Source: GCA-002726655 sp046582185 (lineage in GTDB: Bacteria; Pseudomonadota; Gammaproteobacteria; Pseudomonadales; Azotimanducaceae). Taken from it: a stretch of DNA of 64,000 nt. The stretch is from contig JAYGEX010000013.1 in the NCBI GenBank assembly GCA_046582185.1, positions 124,001 to 188,000 of the forward strand, written 5' to 3'. A program made the position numbers and the translations under genes. The number at the start of each line of letters is the position of its first letter. Position 1 is the stretch's first letter. Under the pieces are notes generated by a model, which searched no databases, was not told the DNA's origin, and saw only the letters and a list, made by a program, of their open reading frames with translations. Below are positions 1 through 8,355 of the stretch, piece after piece.

Positions 1-393
1 GTTGGTGATTCGCTGGCCAAGTTAAAGAGAGATGCTGATGAGCTTGCACAAAAGCTGGCTCTTGCAAAGACCCGACAGAAGGCACTCATCTTGCGCGGCC
101 AAACGGCGAAATCCCGGCTGCAGGTCAAGAGACAACTTCATGACGTCAACCGCGAGAATGCCCTGGCAAAATTCGAAGCCTACGAGCGAAAACTCGACGA
201 CCTGGAAGGCGAAGTAGAATCCTACGAGTTCTCAAGCTCATCTGCACTGACCAACAGAAGCCTGGAACAGGAAATCAATGCACTCCAGGACGACCGACAT
301 TTGATAGAGGAACTGGAGGAGTTGAAGGCAAGATTGACTCCCCAAATTACCTCCGCTAACGCCGCCTCCGCCGGGGTTCAAAACTCAGCCTAG
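1..393 (+). CDS. pspA: PspA/IM30 (phage shock protein A) family protein, C-terminal part
   Basis: The frame is open from base 1, so the 5' end lies outside the window; about 130 codons remain. The translation is a charged, heptad-like coiled coil. Its LALAKTRQKALILRGQTAKS stretch followed by KFEAYERKLDDLEGEVESYE matches the middle and C-terminal helices of PspA/IM30. Family members bind the inner face of the cytoplasmic membrane, form ESCRT-III-like oligomers under envelope stress, and in enterobacteria restrain the activator PspF. The next gene on the same strand is a small Pmp3-like membrane protein, which fits an envelope-stress neighbourhood. Family assignment is firm; whether it is PspA itself or a paralogue cannot be decided from the fragment. 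Confidence 0.85.
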   Translation, partial: VGDSLAKLKRDADELAQKLALAKTRQKALILRGQTAKSRLQVKRQLHDVNRENALAKFEAYERKLDDLEGEVESYEFSSSSALTNRSLEQEINALQDDRHLIEELEELKARLTPQITSANAASAGVQNSA

Positions 394-481
394 GTAATAC
401 AGTCCGTCACAATTACGGTGTAAAACACCGGTTGATGTAATAATATGGCGGCCATAAGAACTACAATAAGGGAAACCTAAA

Positions 482-679
482 ACGCCCTATCTACTTGCGA
501 TAAATCTCCCGCCGCTGGCCGTTTTCTTCTGCGGTAAACCCATTCAGGCAATCATTAGTATTTTCCTGACTTTGTGTTTCTGGATCCCGGGGGTTATCCA
601 TGCCCTATTCGTTGTACATTCTCATCTGGCGGATGTAAGAACCGACAGAATTGTAGATGCTATCAACGAACAAGAGTAA
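482..679 (+). CDS. Pmp3/YqaE (UPF0057) family small membrane protein, non-ATG start
   Basis: This short frame has no usual start codon. It reads PYLLAINLPPLAVFFCGKP, then a hydrophobic run, then FWIPGVIHALFVV, which is the two-helix signature of the Pmp3/YqaE family (normally 50-60 aa). In-frame stop TAA is at 467-469, and no ATG, GTG or TTG lies between it and the conserved segment. The best candidate start is ACG at 482, preceded by AAGGGA at 469-474; CTG at 515 lies inside the first helix. Either ACG is used weakly or an ATG has mutated to ACG. Family members are hydrophobic membrane proteins linked to membrane potential and salt or cold stress. Length from ACG is about 65 aa. Family call is strong; expression is uncertain. 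Confidence 0.7.
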   Translation, partial: TPYLLAINLPPLAVFFCGKPIQAIISIFLTLCFWIPGVIHALFVVHSHLADVRTDRIVDAINEQE

Positions 680-688
680 CCGGATGCT

Positions 689-1357
689 TTACAAAATTTT
701 GGGCCTGGCCGGCCTGCTGCTCCAGCCCACAACGCTATTGTCATCAATGCTGCGGCTTAAGCGGAAATGGGTAGAGGAGAAAAAGTTGTCACCATCTTTG
801 TACTGAACTCTCTGTGTAAAACGGTAGCTGTAATCCTCTTTGATCGGTCCGTCAAACCTAAAGCGGATACCAGGCTTCAGATGACCGGAAGAGTAACCCA
901 TCGTGAAGTCAGTTCGAGTCTTTGCAGTTTCCCCGGCACGAAACTCGAGACCAATATTGTCATCATCTCTATTCTGTATGGATTGGCCGGGCTCGCCGTC
1001 TTCCCCACTGAAGACCAGAGCCAACCTCTTGGAAAGCATCGGCAGTTGCACTCGACCACGGATTTTCAACTTTAGATCATTATCATCAACACTATGCCAA
1101 TCTTCAATTAATTCAAGACGAATAAATGATTCCGCTTTGTCTGCATCGTGTTCGGGATCGCCAAAGAACCCATCCATCCACCCGGCAAGTGACTGGGTCT
1201 GATTGGTGAGGTAGGCATGACTGTTATCCAGCCAGTTAACCGGCACCTCATCCCCTGAGGGCACATCCGCCGTCCAACCCTGAATTTCGGCGTCGTCACT
1301 TGCAGCTAAAGTGTACGGCATGAGGCTCAAGGCGAGGAGTACGGTGTATCGAATCAT
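689..1357 (-). CDS. Exported envelope protein, probably C-terminally truncated
   Basis: 222 aa with a clear signal peptide (MIRYTVLLALSLMPYTLAAS, cleavage near residue 19). The mature part is acidic and ends in alternating beta-like stretches such as YRFTQRVQYKDGDNFFSST. I recall longer uncharacterised gammaproteobacterial envelope proteins of this kind that continue into a beta-barrel-like C-terminus. Here the frame ends abruptly in a basic tail (SSRPARPKIL) only 9 bases from the end of the convergent Pmp3 gene. That suggests the 3' part was lost by deletion or rearrangement. No enzyme motif is visible. The truncation is an inference from the abrupt end and remembered homologues. Confidence 0.55.
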   Translation of the reverse strand: MIRYTVLLALSLMPYTLAASDDAEIQGWTADVPSGDEVPVNWLDNSHAYLTNQTQSLAGWMDGFFGDPEHDADKAESFIRLELIEDWHSVDDNDLKLKIRGRVQLPMLSKRLALVFSGEDGEPGQSIQNRDDDNIGLEFRAGETAKTRTDFTMGYSSGHLKPGIRFRFDGPIKEDYSYRFTQRVQYKDGDNFFSSTHFRLSRSIDDNSVVGWSSRPARPKIL

Positions 1358-1537
1358 TGATTATCAGTTGATTTCTTGATGTAAACACATGGACATTCTA
1401 AAAATTACGCAATATAAAAACCATCAAGAATCCCTATCACCACTTACAAACCGCTATATATTAATATTGATTCTCCAAGCAGTGATTATTAAGTCCCTCT
1501 CTAGTATCGTATCCCGTTTTGTTAATGAAGTATTTTC

Positions 1538-2755
1538 ATGGCCTGGCTAACGAACAGAAAAATCGGATTAACCCATAGCGAGAATGAAGCCTTTCCTGGC
1601 TACACCATTTTCTGTTCCGTTATGGGGCACCACGCGACCATGGTGGATATGGAAGGGCAGATCGTTCATCAATGGCATCATGATGAAGGCATCCAACATC
1701 TGAAACTATTGGACAATAGCAACCTGCTTATTCAGACATGTCCACTTAAGGATGCAGGAGGACGAGAGAATTCCGGGGGCTCAGCCGGCGCAATGATTGA
1801 GCTTGAGCCAAATGGTGAAACCATATGGGAACATCGCGACATAGCACAGCATCATGACTACATCCGACTGGCAAATGGCAATACCGTCTATCTCGCCTGG
1901 GAGCCAATTCCCCTGGATATTTCCAAACAGATTAAGGGCGGCCATAGCCACGAAGAGGACCCTGAATATATGTGGGGGGATGTTATACGGGAAGTTGATG
2001 CCATGGGTAAAATAGTGAAGGAATGGCACTCCTGGGAGCACCTCGATTTTGATAAAGATGTCATCTGCCCTCTCGAGAGCCATAAAGAATGGACTCATGC
2101 AAACTCACTCGAAGTACTGGACAACGGAGATTGGCTGGTATCCTTCAGACTAACCAGCACCGTCGTTATCATCAACTATGATAGTGGCGACATTATCTGG
2201 CGCTGGGGGCCAGACCAGGTAGCCGCCGAGCATGATCCAAAAAAGTGGGGCTCCGGAGAACTGTCTCATCAACATAATGCACAAATGCTACCCAACGGAA
2301 ACATAATGGTGTTTGACAATGGCTGCCATCGTAAGCGCGGGCCAAGCTTTTCAAGAATAGTAGAGATTGACAAGGATTCCAGGGAATTTGTATGGACTTA
2401 CGCTGCTCCGACTATTCTGGCGTTCTATAGCTTTATGGTTAGCGGTTGCAGTCGATTGCCAAATGGAAATACACTCATCACTGAAGGCGCTTCGGGCAAA
2501 ATCTTCGAAGTGACAGAGAAACACAAGGTCGTTTGGGAATATGTAAGCCCCTGGTCTTTGCCAGGGAAATTTGGCCCATCGCCCGCAGTGTTCCGCGCGT
2601 ACCGAATTGGCCTCGACGATCCACGCCTGGCGAACCTTGAACTGTCTCGCGACAGGTATTCCGAACTAAACGCAGCTATCGCCAAGGGAGAGGTCCAGAT
2701 CGAACCTGAGTATAAACATGGCTGGAAAGATGACGAAGACGACGCTCCAAAATAA
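1538..2755 (+). CDS. Arylsulfotransferase (ASST)-like beta-propeller protein, cytoplasmic
   Basis: 405 aa without a signal peptide. Repeated blades of the form 'DxxGxIVxxW' run through the protein (MEGQIVHQWHHDE, PNGETIWEHRD, MGKIVKEWHSWEH, DSGDIIWRWGP, EVTEKHKVVWEYVSP). Conserved 'LPNGN' turns recur, with HDYIRLANGNT and SHQHNAQMLPNGNIMVFDNG. This is the pattern of the PF05935/PF14269 arylsulfotransferase-like propellers. Classical AssT is periplasmic and transfers sulfate between phenols through a histidine; here the missing signal peptide and shorter length argue for a different, unknown reaction. A YkgJ-type cysteine protein follows 33 bp downstream on the same strand and may be co-transcribed. 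Family call is good; substrate unknown. Confidence 0.75.
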   Translation: MAWLTNRKIGLTHSENEAFPGYTIFCSVMGHHATMVDMEGQIVHQWHHDEGIQHLKLLDNSNLLIQTCPLKDAGGRENSGGSAGAMIELEPNGETIWEHRDIAQHHDYIRLANGNTVYLAWEPIPLDISKQIKGGHSHEEDPEYMWGDVIREVDAMGKIVKEWHSWEHLDFDKDVICPLESHKEWTHANSLEVLDNGDWLVSFRLTSTVVIINYDSGDIIWRWGPDQVAAEHDPKKWGSGELSHQHNAQMLPNGNIMVFDNGCHRKRGPSFSRIVEIDKDSREFVWTYAAPTILAFYSFMVSGCSRLPNGNTLITEGASGKIFEVTEKHKVVWEYVSPWSLPGKFGPSPAVFRAYRIGLDDPRLANLELSRDRYSELNAAIAKGEVQIEPEYKHGWKDDEDDAPK

Positions 2756-2788
2756 CCTCTACACAGCCCAGCAGAGCATGCCACTCAA

Positions 2789-3169
2789 ATGAGGGAGTGC
2801 AACCAATGCGGAAAGTGCTGTATCGCTTATAGTGATGGCGGTTTATCTGCTTCGACGGAGGAAATTGACTGGTGGGAAAATTATCGGCCTGAGATCTTTA
2901 AATATGTCCGCGGCGGAAAAATCTGGATGGACCCGGAGTCCGGTGCACAGTTATCACGATGTCCATGGCTGAAGAAATTGCCAGACCAGGCTAAATATAT
3001 CTGTGATATTTACTATGACCGGCCAGATGACTGCAAGCACTATCCAGTAACAATTGATCAGATGATCAAAGATGAATGCGAGATGTTGGAAGTGAAAGAT
3101 TTATCCAATCTGAAACGAGCTCAGAATAAATTGGACATCTTGATGATTGAATCTCGCCCCTCATCATAA
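2789..3169 (+). CDS. YkgJ-family cysteine-cluster protein
   Basis: 126 aa. It opens with CNQCGKCC at residues 4-11 and has further cysteines in RCPWLKK, YICDIYYDRPDDCKHYP and DECEM. This Cx2Cx2CC...C...C arrangement defines the YkgJ family (PF03692), thought to bind zinc or an iron-sulfur cluster; no firm biochemical role is known. It lies 33 bp after the arylsulfotransferase-like gene on the same strand, so translation from one message is likely. Small soluble protein, no signal peptide. Confidence 0.8.
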   Translation: MRECNQCGKCCIAYSDGGLSASTEEIDWWENYRPEIFKYVRGGKIWMDPESGAQLSRCPWLKKLPDQAKYICDIYYDRPDDCKHYPVTIDQMIKDECEMLEVKDLSNLKRAQNKLDILMIESRPSS

Positions 3170-3556
3170 GCTGGTTTCGCAGGACTATGATTGTTGAAAT
3201 AACGAATGGTTAAACCATTCACTATTTCATAGTCTTGGCTTATCCGTCACTGGCTTTAAACAAATGCACGTCCGTCTGAGGCTAGGGAATCGAGATACCT
3301 TTTTCGTCGAATGTAAGTTTCACATTCTCCAATAGATTGAAGTTTACATCCCAGTAGTCCGCAGCCTTGACCCAGGAACGCGTTGTAATATCAACTGAGC
3401 TATCTCCCAGATTAGATATAACAACCTGGGGCGCCGGGTCCTTCAAGATTCGATTATCTGCAGCGATCAGCTCATTCAGAATAGTCTTGGCTTGCTTCAG
3501 GTCATCGCCATAGCCGATACCAAATACAATATCCACCCGACGAGTATCCGCCGTTG

Positions 3557-3692
3557 AATAGTTAGTTCTCGTCCATAAATAGCCAAATTAGAACAATATA
3601 TGCAAAATTATAGATCCGTTAGCTATATAAAAAAATCACTTACCAGGGAAGTAACACCGGCGGTTTCTATTTCTGGACGAGCAATAGTTAGT
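3557..3692. repeat. 10-bp target-site duplication flanking miniature element copy 1
   Basis: AATAGTTAGT occurs at 3557-3566 and again at 3683-3692, directly abutting the element. The protein frame on the minus strand reads through both copies as the same MscS residues, showing one copy is new. Confidence 0.9.
3567..3682. mobile_element. 116-bp miniature inverted-repeat element, copy 1, inside mscS
   Basis: The ends are inverted: CTCGTCCATAAATAG on the left, and the complement of the right end reads CTCGTCCAGAAATAG. The element is bracketed by exact 10-bp direct repeats AATAGTTAGT at 3557-3566 and 3683-3692. On the mscS strand these encode T-N-Y-(S) on both sides of the insert, so the repeat is a true target duplication. 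Internally it carries a smaller palindrome around ACTTACC/GGGAAGT. A nearly identical 116-bp copy lies at 20134-20249. No transposase is encoded; it is probably moved in trans. Confidence 0.9.
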
Positions 3693-4076
3693 GATGGGGC
3701 TGTTGGAAATAGCACCATTTGGAATGATGATGGTCTTATTATCCGTGGTCATAAGAACCGTACTGAAAATCTGAATGCCTTCAACTATTCAGGCGTGACC
3801 AGCGGCCTCAATAAAATCACCTACCTTGTATGGTCGGAAGATCAGTATCAGAACACCTCCCGCAAAATTTGCCAGCGCACCCTGCAGGGCAAAACCGACA
3901 GCAAGACCAGCAGCACCAAGTACGGCAATAAAGGATGTGGTTTCAATGCCGACCATGGAGGCAACACAGACCAACCAATGTAATCAGAGCCATAACGAAG
4001 CCCGGCGCGTGATTGACAATCACGCCCTCAGCCATACTAGAGTAGTGAGACACATCTTCCATCTGGGCGCTCCTTT

Positions 4077-5951
4077 TTATATTTGTTGTGATTCGTCCAG
4101 CCGCGAAAATACCTTCTTTCCGCCCATCCAGGTTTCTAGCACAGCTATATTACTAATCTCGGTCGCAGCAACTTCTCTCGGATCTTTGTCCAGAACAACA
4201 AAGTCGGCGAACTTGCCTACTTCGAGGCTGCCTATTTCATGATCCGAGTGGCATTGCCATGCAGCCACTCGGGTCATGGCGCGAATCGCAGACTCCACCG
4301 ATATACATTCATCTGCCGCAAGCTGGCTCTCAGGCTCCTTCCACAGGATACGGGTCACGGCATTTTCTATACAACGCAGTGGACCCATCTCAGTAACAGG
4401 CTCATCTGAATGTAAGGTCCAGGGTATCCCCTTTGCTTCGCAGGCCGCCGTCCTGTCCAATAGCACAGCCTTCGCCTCACCAAATACCTTGTCGCGCATG
4501 GCCTGACCCCAATAGTAAACATGACCAATCAGAAAGCTCGGAGACAAGCCCATTTTGGCGATGCGCTCTATCTGTTCGTCATGGAGAATAGAACAATGTT
4601 CAATGCGACAAGGTCCATTGGTTAGCAAGCCTTCTTCAAAGGCAGCCTCATAAGCATCAAGTGTATTATCAATTGCCTGATCGCCGTTGGCATGAATCAC
4701 CAGAGGCCAACCTCTATTTGAGCGATCCCTAACCATTTCCTTGAGCTTACCCGCCTCAACATAAGCAATCCCTTTTTGATCGCTATGGAGATACGGTTCC
4801 CGTTGCAGACCGGAAAAGCCCTGGTTCGAACCATCAGATACAATCTTCCAGCCAACCGCACGCACCATCTCATTGCCATCCCCGTATGCCACCCCGTGCT
4901 TATCCCACTTCTCCTCTATGCTATAACTTAGCGAGTAGCGTAACCTGGTAGTCATGCTGCCTGAATCTCCGAGCGCCTTGTAAATATCCAGTTCCTTAAC
5001 CCCCCTGGACATGCCAGTCGCCTGATCGCAAAAGGTAGTGATACCAACAGAATTCGCCTTGGAGCAAACGTCGAGGCAACTCTCCGCTAAATCAATTGAG
5101 CGCAGCGATTCATTGAATTTGATCACACTACTAATCGCCACGCCTCCCGCCAGCACGCCATTGGGCACACCATCTTCATCCCTGCCATAGGGAGATGAGG
5201 CAAGGTCCGGCGTATCTCTGGTAATGCCAGCAATTTCAAGAGCCCTGCTATTACAGTAAGCAAAGTGCAGCGACGCGTTGTAAACAAATACAGGTTGGGT
5301 CTTTGATACTTCATCAAGCATCTGCCTTGTGAGCAGATCAGGCCCCTCTTGCAGGGAAGGGTCAAATTGCCGCCCCATAATCCAATCGTCTAAACCTGCG
5401 GCTTTGGCGATGGTTTTCAGCTGCGCAATCGCCTCCTTGACCGTGTCGAACCGAAAAGGTCCTATATTTTCCAGTCGGCCTATGGAAGCAATGGGGAAAA
5501 AATGCATATGAGGCTCGATAAACCCAGGCAAAATTGTTCTGCCATTGCAGTCAATCACTTCAGAGTCATCATCTGCCGCCTCGCGTACCTGCTTCTCATC
5601 GCCCACGGAAACAATTTTGCCATCTTTTATTGCCATGGCACTGGCTTCGGAAAACGTATCGTCGACAGTCAGGATTCGAGCGTTGATTAATATAACCTTT
5701 CGTACTATCTGATCTTTACACCTGTTTTTCTGGCTCCAGAATTCCACATCTGTCAGCTGGTCATCATCGATTTCCATACGCTCAAGCAATTCGGCAAAAA
5801 CAGGAGAGCAGCAGGAGCATGGACTTATCTGATGTTCGTGAACAATTGTGTGGATGTCGCCATATCCCGCTGATTCGAAATCAGAGAAACTAACACCGTC
5901 ATCATATTGGGTTTCTTTGAACACTGTGCTCTCCTGCGTATCAACTATCAT
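4077..5951 (-). CDS. Amidohydrolase (YtcJ-like, amidohydrolase_3 family)
   Basis: About 624 aa from the ATG at 5949-5951. The open frame extends upstream to 6143, but that part overlaps the start of the divergent mak gene, so it is not chosen. An ATG at 5775-5777 is an alternative start. The catalytic domain begins at VILINARILTVDD. It has the metal motif PHMHFFP (histidines near residues 148 and 150), VIHANGDQAIDNTL, CRIEHCSILHD and LHSDEPVTEMGPL, all typical of YtcJ/AepA-like TIM-barrel hydrolases. The N-terminal part carries an unusual SPCSCCSP cluster of unknown role. No signal peptide. Substrate cannot be predicted. The gene is divergent from mak and ends 14 bp before the mscS remnant start. 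Confidence 0.8.
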   Translation of the reverse strand: MIVDTQESTVFKETQYDDGVSFSDFESAGYGDIHTIVHEHQISPCSCCSPVFAELLERMEIDDDQLTDVEFWSQKNRCKDQIVRKVILINARILTVDDTFSEASAMAIKDGKIVSVGDEKQVREAADDDSEVIDCNGRTILPGFIEPHMHFFPIASIGRLENIGPFRFDTVKEAIAQLKTIAKAAGLDDWIMGRQFDPSLQEGPDLLTRQMLDEVSKTQPVFVYNASLHFAYCNSRALEIAGITRDTPDLASSPYGRDEDGVPNGVLAGGVAISSVIKFNESLRSIDLAESCLDVCSKANSVGITTFCDQATGMSRGVKELDIYKALGDSGSMTTRLRYSLSYSIEEKWDKHGVAYGDGNEMVRAVGWKIVSDGSNQGFSGLQREPYLHSDQKGIAYVEAGKLKEMVRDRSNRGWPLVIHANGDQAIDNTLDAYEAAFEEGLLTNGPCRIEHCSILHDEQIERIAKMGLSPSFLIGHVYYWGQAMRDKVFGEAKAVLLDRTAACEAKGIPWTLHSDEPVTEMGPLRCIENAVTRILWKEPESQLAADECISVESAIRAMTRVAAWQCHSDHEIGSLEVGKFADFVVLDKDPREVAATEISNIAVLETWMGGKKVFSRLDESQQI

Positions 5952-6040
5952 TGAGTCTACAAACGTAATGTCCAACCCACAAGCAGGCTCTGTTACTATT
6001 CCGGCTGAATTAATAATTAAATCAGGCGACCGCGAACCAC

Positions 6041-6961
6041 GTGAGCAAGACAAGGATTGGTATAGATCTCGGCGGCACAAAAATCGAAGCAATCGTGATG
6101 AACAGCGATGGAGAGATAACTCATCGCCAAAGGGTCGGAACACCCAAGGACGATTATCAGGATGCCATAAGCGCGATTCACAATCTTGTCATCGATATCG
6201 AAACGGACGCGGGAATAAAAGAAGCACTTCCTGTAGGCATTGGAACTCCCGGTGCGATATCGAGCAAAACTGGCCTTATGAAGAATTGTAATTCCACATG
6301 CCTGAATGGAATGCCATTGCTTGAGGATCTGGCTGCTTTGATGATGAGACCGGTACGCATCGCCAATGATGCTGACTGCTTTGTCCTTTCCGAAGCAAGA
6401 GACGGGGCTGCCAAGGGCGCAAGCAATGTCTTCGGGGTCATTCTAGGCACCGGCACCGGTGGTGGCATCTGCATAAACCAGGATCTGGTTACAGGTATCA
6501 ATTCAATCGCTGGAGAATGGGGGCACAACCCATTGCCCTTAAACAATCTCATTACTGAAGATGCCCCTGTGCTGAACCATAGAACATGTTATTGCGGGCA
6601 CAGGGATTGCGTTGAAACCTGGGTAGCCGGCCCTGCCTTCGAGAAAAGTTTCGAGAACATAAGTGGCCAGCCTCTATCTGCGCCGGACATCGTTGTCCTC
6701 GCCGAGCAAAATGATTCCCAGGCAATGCTCGTGCTGGAGCATTACTACAATCTATTAGCGCTCGCCTTATCTACCGTTATCAACATCCTTGACCCGGAAG
6801 TCATTGTACTCGGGGGAGGTATGTCAAATATTGAGAGCCTGTACCATCGAGTTCCGGACTATCTCGAGCAATATGTATTTACCGACAGGGTTGATACAAA
6901 GTTGGTCAAAGCCCTGCATGGAGATTCAGGTGGTGTGCGCGGCGCGGCGTGGCTGTGGTAA
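6041..6961 (+). CDS. mak: Fructokinase, ROK family (Mak type)
   Basis: 306 aa from GTG 6041. It follows E. coli Mak closely over its whole length: IGIDLGGTKIEA at the phosphate loop, GIGTPGAIS, catalytic Asp in RIANDAD (residues 107-112), LGTGTGGGI and EWGHNPLP. A zinc site comes from His162 and CYCGHRDC (Cys 183, 185, 190), followed by ILDPEVIVLGGGMSN and a terminal HGDSGGVRGAAWLW. It phosphorylates fructose, and possibly related hexoses, with ATP in the cytoplasm. The gene is divergent from the amidohydrolase, with about 90 bp between starts. The ribosome site is weak. A 13-bp tandem repeat follows it. Confidence 0.9.
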   Translation: MSKTRIGIDLGGTKIEAIVMNSDGEITHRQRVGTPKDDYQDAISAIHNLVIDIETDAGIKEALPVGIGTPGAISSKTGLMKNCNSTCLNGMPLLEDLAALMMRPVRIANDADCFVLSEARDGAAKGASNVFGVILGTGTGGGICINQDLVTGINSIAGEWGHNPLPLNNLITEDAPVLNHRTCYCGHRDCVETWVAGPAFEKSFENISGQPLSAPDIVVLAEQNDSQAMLVLEHYYNLLALALSTVINILDPEVIVLGGGMSNIESLYHRVPDYLEQYVFTDRVDTKLVKALHGDSGGVRGAAWLW

Positions 6962-7014
6962 TACTGCTATTATGACTCGTTTACTGTTATGGAAATCTTC
7001 AGAAACTATCTATT

Positions 7015-7088
7015 ACGAGAAGTTAACACAAGAAGTTAATACGAGAAATTAGCACGAAAAAAGTCAGTACCAAAATATCAGTACGATA
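7015..7088. repeat. Imperfect 13-15 bp tandem repeat
   Basis: Three 13-mers run head to tail, ACGAGAAGTTAAC, ACAAGAAGTTAAT and ACGAGAAATTAGC (7015-7053). They are followed by looser units ACGAAAAAAGTCAGT and ACCAAAATATCAGT and a partial ACGATAA. The array fills the space between mak and the RND adaptor gene. No function is evident. Confidence 0.7.
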
Positions 7089-7125
7089 AACGCCAAAACG
7101 AGATGTATCTATTAAGAACTATTCC

Positions 7126-8355
7126 ATGAAAACCCGACTATTCATACCAGCGCTTATTATCCTCGTCAGTATCGCTGGTTCTGCATGGATGTTCCTTCAA
7201 AAGGAAGAGCCAGCAATCATCGTGCCTAAACGATCGCTTATATTGGTTGACGTCATCAAGGCAAAGAGCGGCCAGGTGCAGATTGACATCAGCGCCCAGG
7301 GTACAGTGTCACCACGCACACAGACAATACTCATTTCTGAAGTATCCGGCCTGATCACCAAGGTTTCACCCGCGTTTGTGGCTGGTGGTTTCTTCGCCAG
7401 AGGTGACATCCTCGTTCAGATAGACGATCGAAACTACAGAGCTGATGTTAAGCGAGCCCTGGCGTCCGTGGCTACGGCACAAACGATCGTCACCCGAGAG
7501 GCCGGGCTCGCAGACTACGCCCAGGCAGATTGGGAGAGAGCCAAATCGATTCTGCAATCCAGCAAAGCAGCAAGCGACCTGGCGTTAAGAAAGCCGCAAC
7601 TCGCGGAGGCTATCGCTAACCTCGAATTCGCCAAAGCAGAGCTGGACAAGCGCCAGGGAGATCTGGAACGAACGATCATTCGAGCACCTTATGATGGACT
7701 GGTAAGAGAGAAGCGTGCAGATGTTGGGCAATATGTCGCAGCCGGTACTCAAATAGCGGTGACCTTCGCTGTTGATATCGCGGAGATTCGGCTGCCATTA
7801 CCCGATGGCGATTTGCCTTTTCTTAATCTGGATCCGGCACATCTGAACAATCAAACAGGACCGAATGTCACGCTGAGCGCAGAGATAGGAGGCATCGTAC
7901 ACAACTGGGAAGGGAAGATTGTACGAACGGAAGGTGTATTCGATGAGCGAAGCCGCGTCCTCTACCTCGTAGCCCAGGTTATCGATCCCTATAACCAAAA
8001 AAAGAATCACCAGAACCAATCTGGAAATCGCTGGGACTATCCACTGCGGATCGGCACATTCGTCAACGCAAAGATCAAAGGAAAGCTGGAAGATAATATC
8101 ATCAAACTTCCTCGACGCGTCCTTCGACACGGAGATGAGGTCTGGATCGTCGGTGATAATAACGAACTTATACCCCGTAAAATTAAGGTACTCCGCTTCG
8201 ACAAGAATTCCATCTATGTGAGTGCGGGCATCAACGACAACGAACTCGTTTGCCTGACAACCCTCGATAACCCCCTACCAGGGAGCCGGGTGAAATTTGA
8301 AGCCCCAATAGAAACTCTTATTGAAGTGACGGCAAGTACCAGTGAAGGAAATTGA
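7126..8355 (+). CDS. RND efflux periplasmic adaptor (membrane fusion protein, HlyD/AcrA family)
   Basis: 409 aa with an N-terminal membrane anchor (LFIPALIILVSIAGSAW). The lipoyl half-motif reads VSPRTQTILISEVSGLITKV and FFARGDILVQIDDRNY. An alpha-hairpin around residues 105-175 follows, then RTIIRAPYDGLVREKRADVG and beta-barrel segments. Adaptors of this type join an inner-membrane RND pump to an outer-membrane channel. Its stop overlaps the start of the RND permease by 14 bp, so the two are translationally coupled. No outer-membrane channel gene is adjacent, so a shared TolC is likely. Substrate unknown. Confidence 0.9.
   Translation: MKTRLFIPALIILVSIAGSAWMFLQKEEPAIIVPKRSLILVDVIKAKSGQVQIDISAQGTVSPRTQTILISEVSGLITKVSPAFVAGGFFARGDILVQIDDRNYRADVKRALASVATAQTIVTREAGLADYAQADWERAKSILQSSKAASDLALRKPQLAEAIANLEFAKAELDKRQGDLERTIIRAPYDGLVREKRADVGQYVAAGTQIAVTFAVDIAEIRLPLPDGDLPFLNLDPAHLNNQTGPNVTLSAEIGGIVHNWEGKIVRTEGVFDERSRVLYLVAQVIDPYNQKKNHQNQSGNRWDYPLRIGTFVNAKIKGKLEDNIIKLPRRVLRHGDEVWIVGDNNELIPRKIKVLRFDKNSIYVSAGINDNELVCLTTLDNPLPGSRVKFEAPIETLIEVTASTSEGN

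Larger units (their letters stand above)
3282..4062 (-). pseudogene. mscS: mscS-type mechanosensitive channel, destroyed by insertion, deletion and nonsense
   Basis: Read on the minus strand, the gene starts at ATG 4060-4062 behind an AAGGAG-like site (MEDVSHYSSMAEG...). Three lesions follow. (a) The frame shifts near 3975: the text jumps from the first helix to MVGIETTSFIAVLGAAGLAV, with about 50 residues of TM2/TM3 region missing. (b) A TGA replaces a glycine codon after GDFIEAAGHA, while the same frame continues as IVEGIQIFSTVL. (c) After PNGAISNSPITNY a 116-bp miniature element (3567-3682) interrupts the gene, and coding resumes as TNYSTADTRRVDIVFGIGYG to the stop at 3282. The pore helix (GLAVGFALQGALANFAGG) and beta domain are recognisable MscS. 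MscS normally vents solutes on hypo-osmotic shock; this copy cannot be functional. Confidence 0.9.

Noticed and set aside
3780..3800. The TGA in mscS as a selenocysteine codon
   Set aside because: It replaces a glycine codon of the family, not cysteine, and the gene has other lesions.
3600..3983. Plus-strand 127-codon ORF
   Set aside because: It is made of the miniature element and the antisense of the mscS remnant.
5952..6143. N-terminal extension of the amidohydrolase open frame
   Set aside because: It overlaps the conserved start of mak on the other strand, and its translation looks like reverse-complement noise.
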